DNA from: Hyphomicrobiales bacterium
GTDB lineage: Bacteria > Pseudomonadota > Alphaproteobacteria > Rhizobiales > Xanthobacteraceae
DNA length: 64,000 nucleotides
Assembly: GCA_017305555.1 (NCBI GenBank)
Contig: JAFKKM010000013.1
Span: 37,778-101,777 of the forward strand
Reading direction: 5' to 3'
Positions within the stretch are counted from its first letter, which is position 1. Every line of letters starts with the position of its first letter. A program made the translations under genes and the position numbers. The notes beneath the pieces were generated by a model, which did not search any database, was not told the origin of the DNA, and was given only the letters and a program-made list of their open reading frames with translations. Shown here one piece after another: positions 53,771 to 63,500 of the stretch.

Positions 53771-54479
53771 GGGCGCCTCTCTTTCTCGTCCCAAGATACG
53801 CCGCGGTAACCGCAGGATCGTTCGCTACCTCGTCCGGCGCCCCCTGCGCGATCATTCGCCCCGATGCCATCACATAGATATGGCGGCACAGCGAGCGAAC
53901 CACATGCATGACGTGCTCGACGATGACGATGGCGACGCCGGATTCATGCAAAAGCCGGATATTCTCGCACATGAATTCGGCCTCGGGGATTGTCAGGCCG
54001 GCCATCACCTCATCGAACAGAACGACTTTCGGCCGCGCCAGAATGCAGCGCGCCAGTTCGATGCGCCGGATCATGCCGGGATTAAGTTCCGTTGCCCGGA
54101 CATTCCACGGAATGTCGAACGTAGCGGCGGTCTCGCGCGCACGCTCCCTCGCATCCGCGAGCTTGTCGTGTAGAAGTCCGGCCGTGGTCAGCACGTCACC
54201 GGCCGTGAGTTCAGGGAACAACTCCAGTTCCTGAAAACTACGAACGATGCCGAGCTCGGCGCGTCGATGGGCGGCGAGGCTTTCGATGCGCCGCCCATCG
54301 AATGTGATCGTGCCAGCGTGCGGCCGCTCAAAACCGCTCAGCAAGCGAAACAGCGTGCTCTTACCGGCGCCGTTCGGCCCGATGATGCCGTAGATCCTGT
54401 CGTTGCTGATGGATAGGCTCACGTCGACCACGGCCCTGACCTGGCCGTATGACTTCGTGAGCCCTTTCGCGTCGAGCAT
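53763..54479 (-). CDS. livG: Branched-chain-type ABC transporter ATPase LivG
   Basis: A 238-residue ATPase. Walker A GPNGAGKSTLFRLLSG, Q-loop GIVRSFQELELFPEL, Walker B KVVLFDEVMAGLT, switch His in IVIVEHVMHVVRSL. The signature is LNPGMIRRIELARC instead of LSGGQ, which is degenerate even for LivG (commonly LTLAGRKRLEL). Start 9 bp after the binding-protein stop. Confidence 0.92.
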   Translation of the reverse strand: MLDAKGLTKSYGQVRAVVDVSLSISNDRIYGIIGPNGAGKSTLFRLLSGFERPHAGTITFDGRRIESLAAHRRAELGIVRSFQELELFPELTAGDVLTTAGLLHDKLADARERARETAATFDIPWNVRATELNPGMIRRIELARCILARPKVVLFDEVMAGLTIPEAEFMCENIRLLHESGVAIVIVEHVMHVVRSLCRHIYVMASGRMIAQGAPDEVANDPAVTAAYLGTRKRGALA

Positions 54480-54488
54480 TATGCTGGC

Positions 54489-55748
54489 CTACCAGGCATA
54501 GGAGCCAGTTGCGAGCTTCGTCGGATAAATCACGGTTTTCTTGCCGTTATCCCAATGAACGAACAAGGCGACCGGATTCTTCGGCTTGCCAGAAGCTTCG
54601 AAAGCAACGCCGTTGTCGAACTGAGGCATGGTCACCCGCGGGCTGTCTGCCGGCAACTTGACGTCGTGCACTGCCGCAGCGAGCTTTGCAGGGTCGGTGG
54701 TTTTGGAGTTTTCCAACGCCTGAACGACGATCCACGCCGCCTGCGCTCCGGCAGCCATACCCTGATCGATCTCCTCGTGCTTGAACCCGGCCTTGGTCGC
54801 GGTTGACACCAGCCATTCGACACCCGGTGTTTTCACGCCGTTGTCGAACTGGGCGAGCGCAAACGTTTTTCCGGAAAGTGCCTTCGGGGCGATGTCGCCG
54901 AGAAGCTGCCACAATCTGTCGTTGCTGAATGCATCCGAGCCGCCGATCCAGATCGGCGGGCTGGTGTAGTTCTGCGCGACGCGAGCCTGATGTAGCAGGA
55001 TGCCGTCCTGCAGATAGCCGATTGAGATCACAGCATTCGGATCGATCGCCTTGACGCGCTGAACGACCGGCGTCATGTCACCAACCTTGGGGGGAAAGCC
55101 GAACGCATCAAGCTCCTTTACGTTCGACTTCTTCAGGTGTGCGGCCGCCGTCTGGCTCGCCGTCTTGCCGTAATCGTTGTTCGGAAACGTCAGCGCCGTC
55201 GTCTTGATACCGGCGTTATGTTTTTCATTCAGCCAGTCGACGAATTCGGCATAACTTTCACCGAACTGGCTCGACGTCATGGAGACGCTGGTAAAGAATT
55301 TATAGTTGCGCTCGAACAGTCCGTCGAACGAGGCCTGCGTCGAAATCATTCCGACGCCGCTGCGCTCGGCGACTGGCGCCGCTGCTTCGGCTTCCGGCGT
55401 CGCGTAAGGACCAATCAGGAATCTTGCCTGCTCCTGACCGATCAAGCGCCGCGCTTCCTGCGCGGTGGTCACTTGATCGGAAGCGTCGTCCGCAACAACC
55501 AGATCGAGCTTCGCACCGCCGAGTGCCTTGATGCCGCCGTTGCGATTGACCTCCTCGACAACGAGATCGACGCCGCGCTTGTTCGCCTGCCCCGCCGATG
55601 CATAGCGGCCGGACAGCGGCAGCAATACGCCGATCTTGATACCCTTCTCCGCGGCATGGGCGGCGCCATCAAATGTCATCGGCGAGATCGCCATCACAAC
55701 CGCGCTCAGGCCAATCAGATATCCGTGTCGTTTATTATTCTTGAACAT
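54489..55748 (-). CDS. Branched-chain-type ABC transporter solute-binding protein, cognate copy
   Basis: A 419-residue periplasmic protein. Signal peptide cleaved after GAAHA (about residue 33), then IKIGVLLPLSGRYASAGQAN, LVVADDASDQVTTAQEARRL, IGPYATPEAEAAAPVAERSG. Different subgroup from the two orphan binding proteins and first gene of a complete transporter (SBP, LivG, F, H, M), so these are its partners. Position with CaiB and FAD hydroxylase suggests an aromatic or cyclic carboxylate ligand. Confidence 0.92.
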   Translation of the reverse strand: MFKNNKRHGYLIGLSAVVMAISPMTFDGAAHAAEKGIKIGVLLPLSGRYASAGQANKRGVDLVVEEVNRNGGIKALGGAKLDLVVADDASDQVTTAQEARRLIGQEQARFLIGPYATPEAEAAAPVAERSGVGMISTQASFDGLFERNYKFFTSVSMTSSQFGESYAEFVDWLNEKHNAGIKTTALTFPNNDYGKTASQTAAAHLKKSNVKELDAFGFPPKVGDMTPVVQRVKAIDPNAVISIGYLQDGILLHQARVAQNYTSPPIWIGGSDAFSNDRLWQLLGDIAPKALSGKTFALAQFDNGVKTPGVEWLVSTATKAGFKHEEIDQGMAAGAQAAWIVVQALENSKTTDPAKLAAAVHDVKLPADSPRVTMPQFDNGVAFEASGKPKNPVALFVHWDNGKKTVIYPTKLATGSYAW

Positions 55749-55883
55749 CGTTTCCTCCTCCCTTTTTGATAGTTCGATCCAGCCGGGCTTTCAGGAGAAC
55801 CGTGGCGCTCCGGCCGGCCAGTCCGTGCGAGGATTATCCCTCGCTGTTTTGACGACGGCCCGGAGCTTACGGCCGCCGCGACC

Positions 55884-57086
55884 TCATTTCCGTTCTCCTG
55901 TTGCGACCGCACCCTCGCGGACGAGTTCATCAATGCGACCTGCATCGTAGGCGCACACCTCGGCCAGAACCGCGCGCGTATGTTCGCCAAGCCGAGGCGG
56001 ATAGGATAGAGGCTTATTCCCGGCCCACTTGAATGGATTGCCGAGGAAAGAAAGATCATTTCCGGTTGCCGGATTGACCAGCGTCTCCACCATGCCGCGC
56101 AGCGCCGTGACATCATGGCCGAGTGCGCCGTCGACGTCGTTGAGCAAACCGGCCGGAATCCGTTCCGCCTTCAGCAGGTCGACCCACGAGGCCGCCGGCT
56201 TCGTTGAAAAGATCGATTGCAGCGTCTCGGCCAGCGCATCGACATGGGCAATGCGCCTTGCTCCGGTCGCGAACCGCTCGTCATCCGCGAGTTCGGCGTG
56301 GCCGATGGCAATACTGAACTTGCCGAAGAAAGCATCGCCGGTTGGCGAGATCACGAAGTATCTGCCATCCGAACCGGCGAAAACTTCACTCGGCGCAATC
56401 ATGTGATGACGCGAGCCGTTGCGGCGCGGCACCTCACCCGAGATAAAATAGTTCTGCGCCTGCCACGTCAGCAGGGCGATCTGGCAATCGAACAGCGAGA
56501 CCTGAATTTCACGGCCTTCACCGGTGCGTGCGGCGCCGAGGAGCGCGCCGACAAGGCCGAGCGCCAGATAAAGCCCGCCCGCAAGGTCCGCGACCTGATA
56601 GCCTGCACGAACGGGCTTGCCGCCGCGCTCACCCGTCAAACTCATGAATCCGGACTGCGCCTGAATCACGAGATCGAATGCCGGCGTGTTGCGGTACTCC
56701 CCTTCATCGTGAAAGCCGATAAGCTGACCGACGCAAATCCTGGAATTGATTTTCTTTAGCGTCTGCAGGTCGACACCGAGCCGCTTCGGCACATCCGGAG
56801 CAAAATTATGAATCACGGCGTCCGAGCGCCGCACCAGATCCTCGAATACGGCCCGCCCGTGCGACTGCTTCAGATCGATCGCCACGCTGCGCTTGCCGCG
56901 ATTGACCGAAAGGAAGAACGAAGATTCCCCGTCAGCGAAGTGAGGCGGAATTCCGCGCGCCAAATCGCCCTCGGGCGACTCGATCTTCACGACGTCAGCA
57001 CCCATCTGCGCAAGCAATTGCCCCGCGAACGGTCCTCCAAGCACCCAACCCATATCCAGGACGCGAACGCCTTCCAACAAGGCCAT
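55884..57086 (-). CDS. CaiB/BaiF-type CoA-transferase, copy 3
   Basis: A 400-residue family III CoA-transferase. VRVLDMGWVLGGPFAGQLLA, VVKIESPEGDLAR, VIHNFAPDVPKRLGVD and the catalytic Asp in GYQVADLAGGLYLALG. Start at 57086 with GGAG 10-13 nt upstream, 5 bp after the IclR stop; an earlier start would overlap IclR. A 135-bp gap to the solute-binding protein may hold a second promoter. Activates an imported acid. Confidence 0.9.
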   Translation of the reverse strand: MALLEGVRVLDMGWVLGGPFAGQLLAQMGADVVKIESPEGDLARGIPPHFADGESSFFLSVNRGKRSVAIDLKQSHGRAVFEDLVRRSDAVIHNFAPDVPKRLGVDLQTLKKINSRICVGQLIGFHDEGEYRNTPAFDLVIQAQSGFMSLTGERGGKPVRAGYQVADLAGGLYLALGLVGALLGAARTGEGREIQVSLFDCQIALLTWQAQNYFISGEVPRRNGSRHHMIAPSEVFAGSDGRYFVISPTGDAFFGKFSIAIGHAELADDERFATGARRIAHVDALAETLQSIFSTKPAASWVDLLKAERIPAGLLNDVDGALGHDVTALRGMVETLVNPATGNDLSFLGNPFKWAGNKPLSYPPRLGEHTRAVLAEVCAYDAGRIDELVREGAVATGERK

Positions 57087-57091
57087 CTTAC

Positions 57092-57844
57092 TTAAACTCC
57101 GTGCAAAATTCGTACAGCCGACATGAGCATCGACGGCCATGTCGCGATGCGTTTTCGATCGACTTCACTGCCACGCGACGGCCATAGAATGCTCATCGCA
57201 CCGCGTGCGTAGCCATCGCTGCGCAGGACCGGAACCGACACCGAATTGGTACCGGATACCCGTTCGCCGGAACTGATCGCGAAGCCTGCTTTCTTGACCT
57301 CATTCAGTTTGCTACGAAGCTTGACCGGATCGACAATGGTTTTCGGTGTAATGCGCTCAAGCTTTCCCTTCAGCACGGCCGCCTGAACCGACGGCTCGCT
57401 GAATGCAAGAACCACCCGCCCTCCCGCGCTGATGTGGAGCGGGGCCGCGGCGCCAAGCTTGTTTGCGTAGCGAATAGGCTGCGCGCTTTCGATCTCGTAG
57501 ATCGTGACGTTGAAGAGGTCTCGTCGCTCCGACAGGCTGACCGTTTCGCCGGTCTGTTGCGCGATCTCGCGCATGACCGGAATCGCGGCTGCAAGCGTCG
57601 CGTTTCGCCCGAGCGTGGCGCGCGCGAGCAGCAATGTCGCTGAGCCGAGGCCATAGGAACCTGCCTCGTCAGATTCAACGAACCCGAACTTCGAGAAGCT
57701 CTGCAGCAAGCGGTAGACGGTCGACTTGTTCATTTCCGCGGCGGCGGCGATCTGGCGCAGGGGAACATGCGCGTCATCTTCCTCCTCGCAAAGATCTGCC
57801 AACGCCATCAAAAGTTTCAGTCCCTGTTCGAGTGTGCGGCTCAT
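57092..57844 (-). CDS. IclR-family regulator of the CaiB-Liv-FAD operon
   Basis: A 250-residue IclR protein. Winged helix: LRQIAAAAEMNKSTVYRLLQ, SFSKFGFVESDEAGSYGLGS. Effector domain with AAPLHISAGGRVVLAFSEPS and KAGFAISSGERVSGTNSVSV. First gene of a nine-gene same-strand run (to 49001). A perfect 15-bp palindrome of IclR type lies 31-45 bp before its start, so autoregulation and control of the run are likely. Confidence 0.9.
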   Translation of the reverse strand: MSRTLEQGLKLLMALADLCEEEDDAHVPLRQIAAAAEMNKSTVYRLLQSFSKFGFVESDEAGSYGLGSATLLLARATLGRNATLAAAIPVMREIAQQTGETVSLSERRDLFNVTIYEIESAQPIRYANKLGAAAPLHISAGGRVVLAFSEPSVQAAVLKGKLERITPKTIVDPVKLRSKLNEVKKAGFAISSGERVSGTNSVSVPVLRSDGYARGAMSILWPSRGSEVDRKRIATWPSMLMSAVRILHGV

Positions 57845-58594
57845 TCGTTGTTCGCTGATGAGCGTTTTATATGTTGAAATGTCATTTCATAAACTTGAGC
57901 GTCGCGACGCTGATTGTCAAGCTGGTAAGTACCGCCGGTCATACATCGAGATCGAAACGAGACGATAAGACTGAAGCCAATGGAGTGGATTTGAGATTTG
58001 GTACCCACCGTGCGCGAGGCCGCGAACCGCATATCAAATCGAAATTCCACTGGTTCTAACGAATGCAAAGTCGTCTGCTGAAACGGGACGCAAACGTCGG
58101 AATCGAACCACCAGACTGTATTCCTGGCATGGGTCTCGACACCGATCGACGCCGGAATCATTGCTCTCACATCAATAAGATCAGAGCTTTAGATTTTGAC
58201 GCGATCCGGTTGAGAGGTTCGCAGTTCGATCAGCATTCGCATCCACGGCAAGCCTATCTGACAAATCGGTCAGTATTGCCGACCCGCACCGCCACCACCA
58301 AGCGTGCTGCCCCGGTTCACGTGCCAATTTCTCTGTAGATACGAAACGTACGTCGACGGTGATGACAAACGCCATGTCCGTCAAATCATCGACAATGAAT
58401 TTTTGCGTGCGCGGGACTCTGACGGGTGTGACCGCTTGCTGAGGCAAGGCAGCGCGTGGCAGCACACTCCGTTCGCCCTCGGCGTGAGATGATGTATGGT
58501 TCTCCGACTCGAGGTACTGATCTCGTATTGATGAAGATCGCGGATACACCGGCTGCCACCGATCGCTCGACTCTCTAGAAGACGCGCAACCAGA
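57845..58594. other. Gene-poor stretch between IclR and MarR
   Basis: About 890 bp between the two regulators (including repeat copy 2). It holds the IclR operator at its left end. No intact gene recognised; open readings are of low quality. Confidence 0.4.
57875..57889. promoter_or_regulatory. IclR-type operator TGAAATG-T-CATTTCA
   Basis: Perfect 7-bp arms around one base, close to the IclR consensus TGGAAATNATTTCCA, directly before the IclR gene. Confidence 0.7.
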
Positions 58595-58656
58595 GTTCGC
58601 AGTTTCGTCCTGAATGGTGGGTGTTTTGACGCGCCATTCAGAACAAGACTGCGAAC
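58595..58656. repeat. Palindromic repeat element, copy 2
   Basis: Nested perfect arms: outer GTTCGCAGT (58595-58603) with ACTGCGAAC (58648-58656), inner CTGAATGG (58610-58617) with CCATTCAG (58634-58641). The better preserved of two copies, 9.7 kb from copy 1. Could be a REP-like element, a miniature transposon or a structured RNA. Confidence 0.8.
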
Positions 58657-58733
58657 TCATATGTTCTTGAAGCCACAATATGATCTCCAAGACGACGACA
58701 AACAAAATTACAGAATGTCACAAGCGATCGATC

Positions 58734-59276
58734 TCATCGCGAGCGTCGCGTGGACCGCGCGGCGATTGATTGAATTTGCTCGGCAGAACCACTCGCTGCC
58801 CCGTCATCGCCGTTTTTAACGTGGTCCTTGATATCCTTGAGAACGTTCAGGCTGGCTTCGAGCGCGCTGACGGGAATGTCTTTGAGGACATCCATTGCGA
58901 TGGCATCCCGCAGGCTGTCGAGATCGTCGACCAGTTTGCGCCCCGCTCGGGTGAGATATAGCTGGTTGGCACGCCGGTCCTTCGGATGAGGTCGCCGTTT
59001 CAGCAGCCCCTGCTCGACCAAACGATCCAGCAGCCTGACCAGGGAAATCGGTTGCAATTCCAGAATATCGGCCAGATCGACCTGAGACAGGCCTTCCTGT
59101 TGCCGCAGCCGAAACAGCACGATCCATTGGGCACGCGTGGTACCGCACCTCTTGGCACGGGTATCGATAAAGTTGCGGAGCAACCGCGAACTTTCAATGA
59201 GTTGTGCAACGAGCTGCCGCTTCAGATCGAGCGTCATCAAGTACCATTCATTGTCCGGAACCATCGTCCGGAACAT
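58734..59276 (-). CDS. MarR-family regulator, divergent from the RND efflux genes
   Basis: A regulator of about 180 residues. Winged helix: GTTRAQWIVLFRLRQQEGLS, QVDLADILELQPISLVRLLD, RLVEQGLLKRRPHPKDRRAN. TATAAT (minus strand, 59301-59306) sits directly ahead, so the TTG at 59300 is too close; ATG at 59276, 59264 or 59237 are all possible, none with a clear ribosome site. Divergent from the membrane fusion protein and very likely its repressor. Confidence 0.87.
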   Translation of the reverse strand: MFRTMVPDNEWYLMTLDLKRQLVAQLIESSRLLRNFIDTRAKRCGTTRAQWIVLFRLRQQEGLSQVDLADILELQPISLVRLLDRLVEQGLLKRRPHPKDRRANQLYLTRAGRKLVDDLDSLRDAIAMDVLKDIPVSALEASLNVLKDIKDHVKNGDDGAASGSAEQIQSIAARSTRRSR

Positions 59277-59392
59277 TGCCTGGAGGATAGCAATCCTCAA
59301 ATTATAGTGTGTTTACGTATTAATTGCACGCCTATTAAATGTGGTGGCCGGATAGCCGTTTCCCGGCAACATGTGTCGTGAGTCAAACCAAG

Positions 59393-60559
59393 ATGATCGC
59401 TTCGCGAACTTTCTATGGGGTTTTGGCCGCCGCAGTGCTGTTCGGCGGCGGCTATTTCGGTTGGCACCATTTTGGGGCGGGCCGCAGCGAAATCGGCAAG
59501 ACAACTTCAACGCAAGCCCGCTCCGGTGTTCCGGTCACCATAGCCGCTGTCGAAAAGGCTGACTTCCCGGTTTATCTCGAGGGCCTGGGCACCGTTCAGG
59601 GCTTCAACACGGTCGTAGTGCGTACCCGCGTTGACGGGCAGATCGACACCATCGCCTTCAAGGAAGGGCAACTGGTCAAGCAGGGCGATCTGATCGCGCA
59701 GATCGATCCGCGGCCCTTCCAGGCTGCCCTCGATCAGGCCAAGGCGAAAAAGGATCAGGACGAAGCCAATCTTGCCAACGCCAAGCTCGACCTAGAGCGA
59801 TATACCAAGCTCGGGGAGTTCGCGACGCGACAGCAAACCGACACGCAACGCGCGACAGTGCAGCAAGGCACCGCACAAATCGAGGCCGACAACGCCGCGA
59901 TCTCCAACGCCCAGACCCAACTCAATTACACCACAATCCGCGCACCGATAGCCGGCGTCACGGGATTCCGTCAGGTCGATCAAGGAAATATAGTCAACGC
60001 CTCGACTCAGACCGGCATTGTCACAATTGCCCAGATCGAGCCGATAGCCGTCATCTTCACGGCGCCGGAGGAAAAGCTTCCCGAGATCAAAAGTGCTCTC
60101 GCCTCGCATCCACCTCGGGTGATTGCGCTCTCGACCGACGGCAAGAAAGTTCTGTCCGAAGGGACGCTTTCGTTGATCAACAATCAGGTCGATACCACCA
60201 GCGGAACCATTCGCCTGAAGGCGGTGTTTGACAATAGCGATCATGCGCTGTGGCCAGGGCAATCGGTTTCGACGCGACTGCTGGTGGCCACCTTGAAAGA
60301 TGCCATTGTCATTCCGGGCGACGCGGTCCAACGCGGCGCCGCCGGCCTTTACGCGTTTGCGGTCGGTCAAGACAACAAGGCAGAGCTACGGAAAATTTCG
60401 ATCGGCGCTTCGGTGGACGGGCGCACCGTCGTTGAAAAAGGCCTGACGCCCGGGGAGAACGTGATCGTATCCGGGCAATACAGAGTACAGCCCGGTGCCC
60501 CCGTGTCGATCACCGTCGCCGATGCCGATGCCAAATCTGTTCAGGCCAAGGCGAGATAG
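59393..60559 (+). CDS. RND efflux membrane fusion protein (MdtA-like)
   Basis: A 388-residue periplasmic adaptor. N-terminal anchor YGVLAAAVLFGGGYFGW, biotinyl-lipoyl half-motifs (VVVRTRVDGQIDTIAFKEGQ and YTTIRAPIAGVTGFRQVDQG) separated by a coiled-coil hairpin rich in Ala, Gln and Asn (LDQAKAKKDQDEANLANAKL), then the beta-barrel and a membrane-proximal domain. Start: ATG at 59393, or GTG 59378 or ATG 59339. Two bp before the RND transporter gene. Links the pump to an outer-membrane channel, which is not in the window. Confidence 0.92.
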   Translation: MIASRTFYGVLAAAVLFGGGYFGWHHFGAGRSEIGKTTSTQARSGVPVTIAAVEKADFPVYLEGLGTVQGFNTVVVRTRVDGQIDTIAFKEGQLVKQGDLIAQIDPRPFQAALDQAKAKKDQDEANLANAKLDLERYTKLGEFATRQQTDTQRATVQQGTAQIEADNAAISNAQTQLNYTTIRAPIAGVTGFRQVDQGNIVNASTQTGIVTIAQIEPIAVIFTAPEEKLPEIKSALASHPPRVIALSTDGKKVLSEGTLSLINNQVDTTSGTIRLKAVFDNSDHALWPGQSVSTRLLVATLKDAIVIPGDAVQRGAAGLYAFAVGQDNKAELRKISIGASVDGRTVVEKGLTPGENVIVSGQYRVQPGAPVSITVADADAKSVQAKAR

Positions 60560-60561
60560 CC

Positions 60562-63500
60562 ATGAACGAGAGCATATCGGCACCGTTTATCCGCTTTCCG
60601 ATTGCGACCTCGTTATTGATGGCGGGTATCCTCTTTGTTGGTCTGGTCGCGTATCCGTTGCTACCGGTCGCGCCGTTGCCACAGGTCGACTTTCCAACCA
60701 TCCAGGTTTCGGCGTCACTACCCGGCGCGAGCCCCGAAACCATGGCCTCTTCCGTCGCGCAGCCATTGGAACGGCAGTTCGCACAGATTCCCGGCATCTC
60801 GCAGATGACGTCAACGAGTTCGCTCGGCTCGACCGCCATCACCATCCAGTTCGATCTCAACCGCAGCATCGATGCGGCCACCAATGATGTGCTCGGCGGC
60901 ATCAACGCGGCCGGCGGCCAATTGCCCAAGAGCCTTCCCTCGCCGCCAACCTATCGCAAGGTCAATCCGGCAGATTCGCCGATCCTGTTGCTGTCGGCGA
61001 CTTCCGATACCTTGCCGCTGACCGAAGTTGACGACTACGCCGACACGCAAATGGCGCAACAGATCAGCCAGATCTCGGGCGTCGCTCAGGTGACCATCGG
61101 CGGCCAACAGAAGCCCGCCATTCGCATCCAGATCGACCCCGCCAAGCTGGTCGCCAAAGGGCTGTCCCTTGAGGATGTGCGCAGCCAGATCGCCATCACC
61201 ACCGTCGACAGCCCAAAAGGCAATGTCGACGGCGCTACGCGCAGCTACACCATTTACGCCAACGATCAGTTGCTCAAGGCAAAGGACTGGAACGACGTCA
61301 TCATCGCCTACCGCAACGGCGGACCGCTGCGAATTCGTGATATCGGCCAAGCGGTCGCCGGCCCTGAAGACGTCAAGCAGGCAGCGTGGGCAAACGGCAA
61401 ACGCGGGGTGTTTCTGGTGGTTTTCAAACAACCGGGCGCCAACGTCATCGATACCGTCGACAAGATCAAGGCTAAACTTCCGCAAATCATCGCCGCTTTC
61501 CCGCCAGCGATTCATGTGTCGATCCTGAGCGATCGCACCCAGACCATTCGCGCCGCCGTTCAGGACGTCCAGTATACGCTGCTGCTCACAATCGTCCTGG
61601 TGGTGATGGTCATCTTTGTTTTCCTGCGCAGTATCTGGGCGACTGTCATTCCAAGCGTCACCGTACCGCTGGCTCTGTTCGGTGCCTGCGCACTGATGTG
61701 GGTGTTCGGCTATACGCTCGATAACCTGTCGCTGATGGCGCTGACGATTTCGGTGGGATTCGTCGTTGATGACGCCATCGTTATGCTCGAAAACATCACA
61801 CGATATGTTGAACAGGGCGAAACGCCCTTCGCCGCGGCGTTGAAGGGGGCCGGCGAGATTGGCTTTACGATTGTGTCGATCAGCATCTCGCTGATCGCCG
61901 TGCTTATCCCATTGCTATTGATGGGCGGCATCATCGGCCGGTTGTTCCGCGAATTCGCGGTGACGCTCGCCATGACCATCTTCGTATCTCTGGTGGTGTC
62001 GCTGACACTGACACCGATGATGGCTTCGCGTTTCCTCAAGCCGCATTCCCAGGAAGGAAAGCACGGGCGCATCTATCAGCTCAGCGAGCGCGGTTTCGAT
62101 GCACTGCTTCGCGCTTATGAACGCGGGCTGGATCTGGTGCTGCGCTGGCGACTGACCACCTTGTGCGTCTTCTTCGCTACTGTCGCGCTGTCTGGATATC
62201 TGTTTGCGGTTATTCCCAAGGGATTCTTTCCGCAACAGGATACCGGCCTCCTCACTGCCGTCACCGAGGCTGGTCAGGACGTCTCCTTTGCCGAGATGAA
62301 ACGCATTCAGGAACAATTCGGCGCGATCGTACTCGCTGATCCCGCAGTCGCGGGCGTCGCCATGGCGATCGGCGGCGGCGGAAGCGCCCTGAACAACGGG
62401 CGTATGTATATCACGCTGAAGCCGCGCGACGAACGCAAAGCGGATGCGCAACAGATCATCGCACGGCTGCGACCGCAATTCGACAAGGTGCAGGGCGCGC
62501 GCGCCTTCATGCAGGCGGCGCAGGACGTTCGTCTCGGCGGACGGGCGACGCGTACCCAGTTCGAATACACCCTGCAGGATTCCAATCTCGACGAACTGAA
62601 TTCGTGGGCGCCGAAGATCCTGGCCAAACTGAAAACGCTGCCGGAGTTGCGCGACGTCGCCACCGACCAGCAGACGGAAGGCACGACACTGACATTGACC
62701 ATCGATCGCGATACCGCGTCGCGTTACGGAATCCAGCCGCAATTGATCGACGACACGCTCAACGATGCCTTTGGTCAGCGGCAGGTCGCGCAATATTTCA
62801 CGCAGGTCAACAGTTACCATGTGGTGATGGAGATCCTGCCCGAGTTGCAAGGCAAGCTCGACACCTTGAACAAGATCTATATCAAATCGCCAACCACGGG
62901 GGATCAGGTTCCCCTGTCGGTCTTCGCGAAATGGTCGACGGTTCCGGTGCGTCCCCTCTCCATCAGCCATCAAGGCCAATTCCCGGCAACGACGATCAGT
63001 TTCAATCTCGCGCAGGGCACGGCGCTTGGTCAGGCGACTGAAGCGATTAACCGTGCGGTCTCCAACATGGGCGCACCGGCAACGCTGAACGGCAGCTTCC
63101 AGGGCACGGCACAGGCTTTTCAACAGTCGCTCGGCACGGTGCCATTGCTCATCCTTGCGGCCTTGAGCGTGGTGTATCTTATCCTCGGCATCCTGTATGA
63201 GAGCTACATCCATCCGCTCACGATCATCTCGACATTGCCTTCGGCCGGCGTGGGCGCGTTGGCAACGTTGATGCTGTTCGGTTACGACTTCAGCCTGATC
63301 GCCCTGATCGGGATTGTGCTGCTGATCGGGATCGTCAAGAAGAACGGCATTATGCTGGTGGATTTCGCCATTGCCGCGGAGCGTGACGAGCACTTGTCAT
63401 CCGAAGCGGCGATCCGCAAGGCCGCATTGATCCGCTTTCGTCCCATCATGATGACCACCATGGCCGCCATGCTTGGCGGGGTGCCGTTGATGCTTGGCAC

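Noticed and set aside
58181..58705. A 174-codon minus-strand frame between IclR and MarR
   Set aside because: It runs through the palindromic repeat, has biased Ser/Arg composition and no known motif.
61915..63393. Open frame of about 490 codons on the minus strand opposite the RND transporter
   Set aside because: Antisense of a well-conserved pump gene, with a composition rich in Arg, Asp and His typical of shadow frames.
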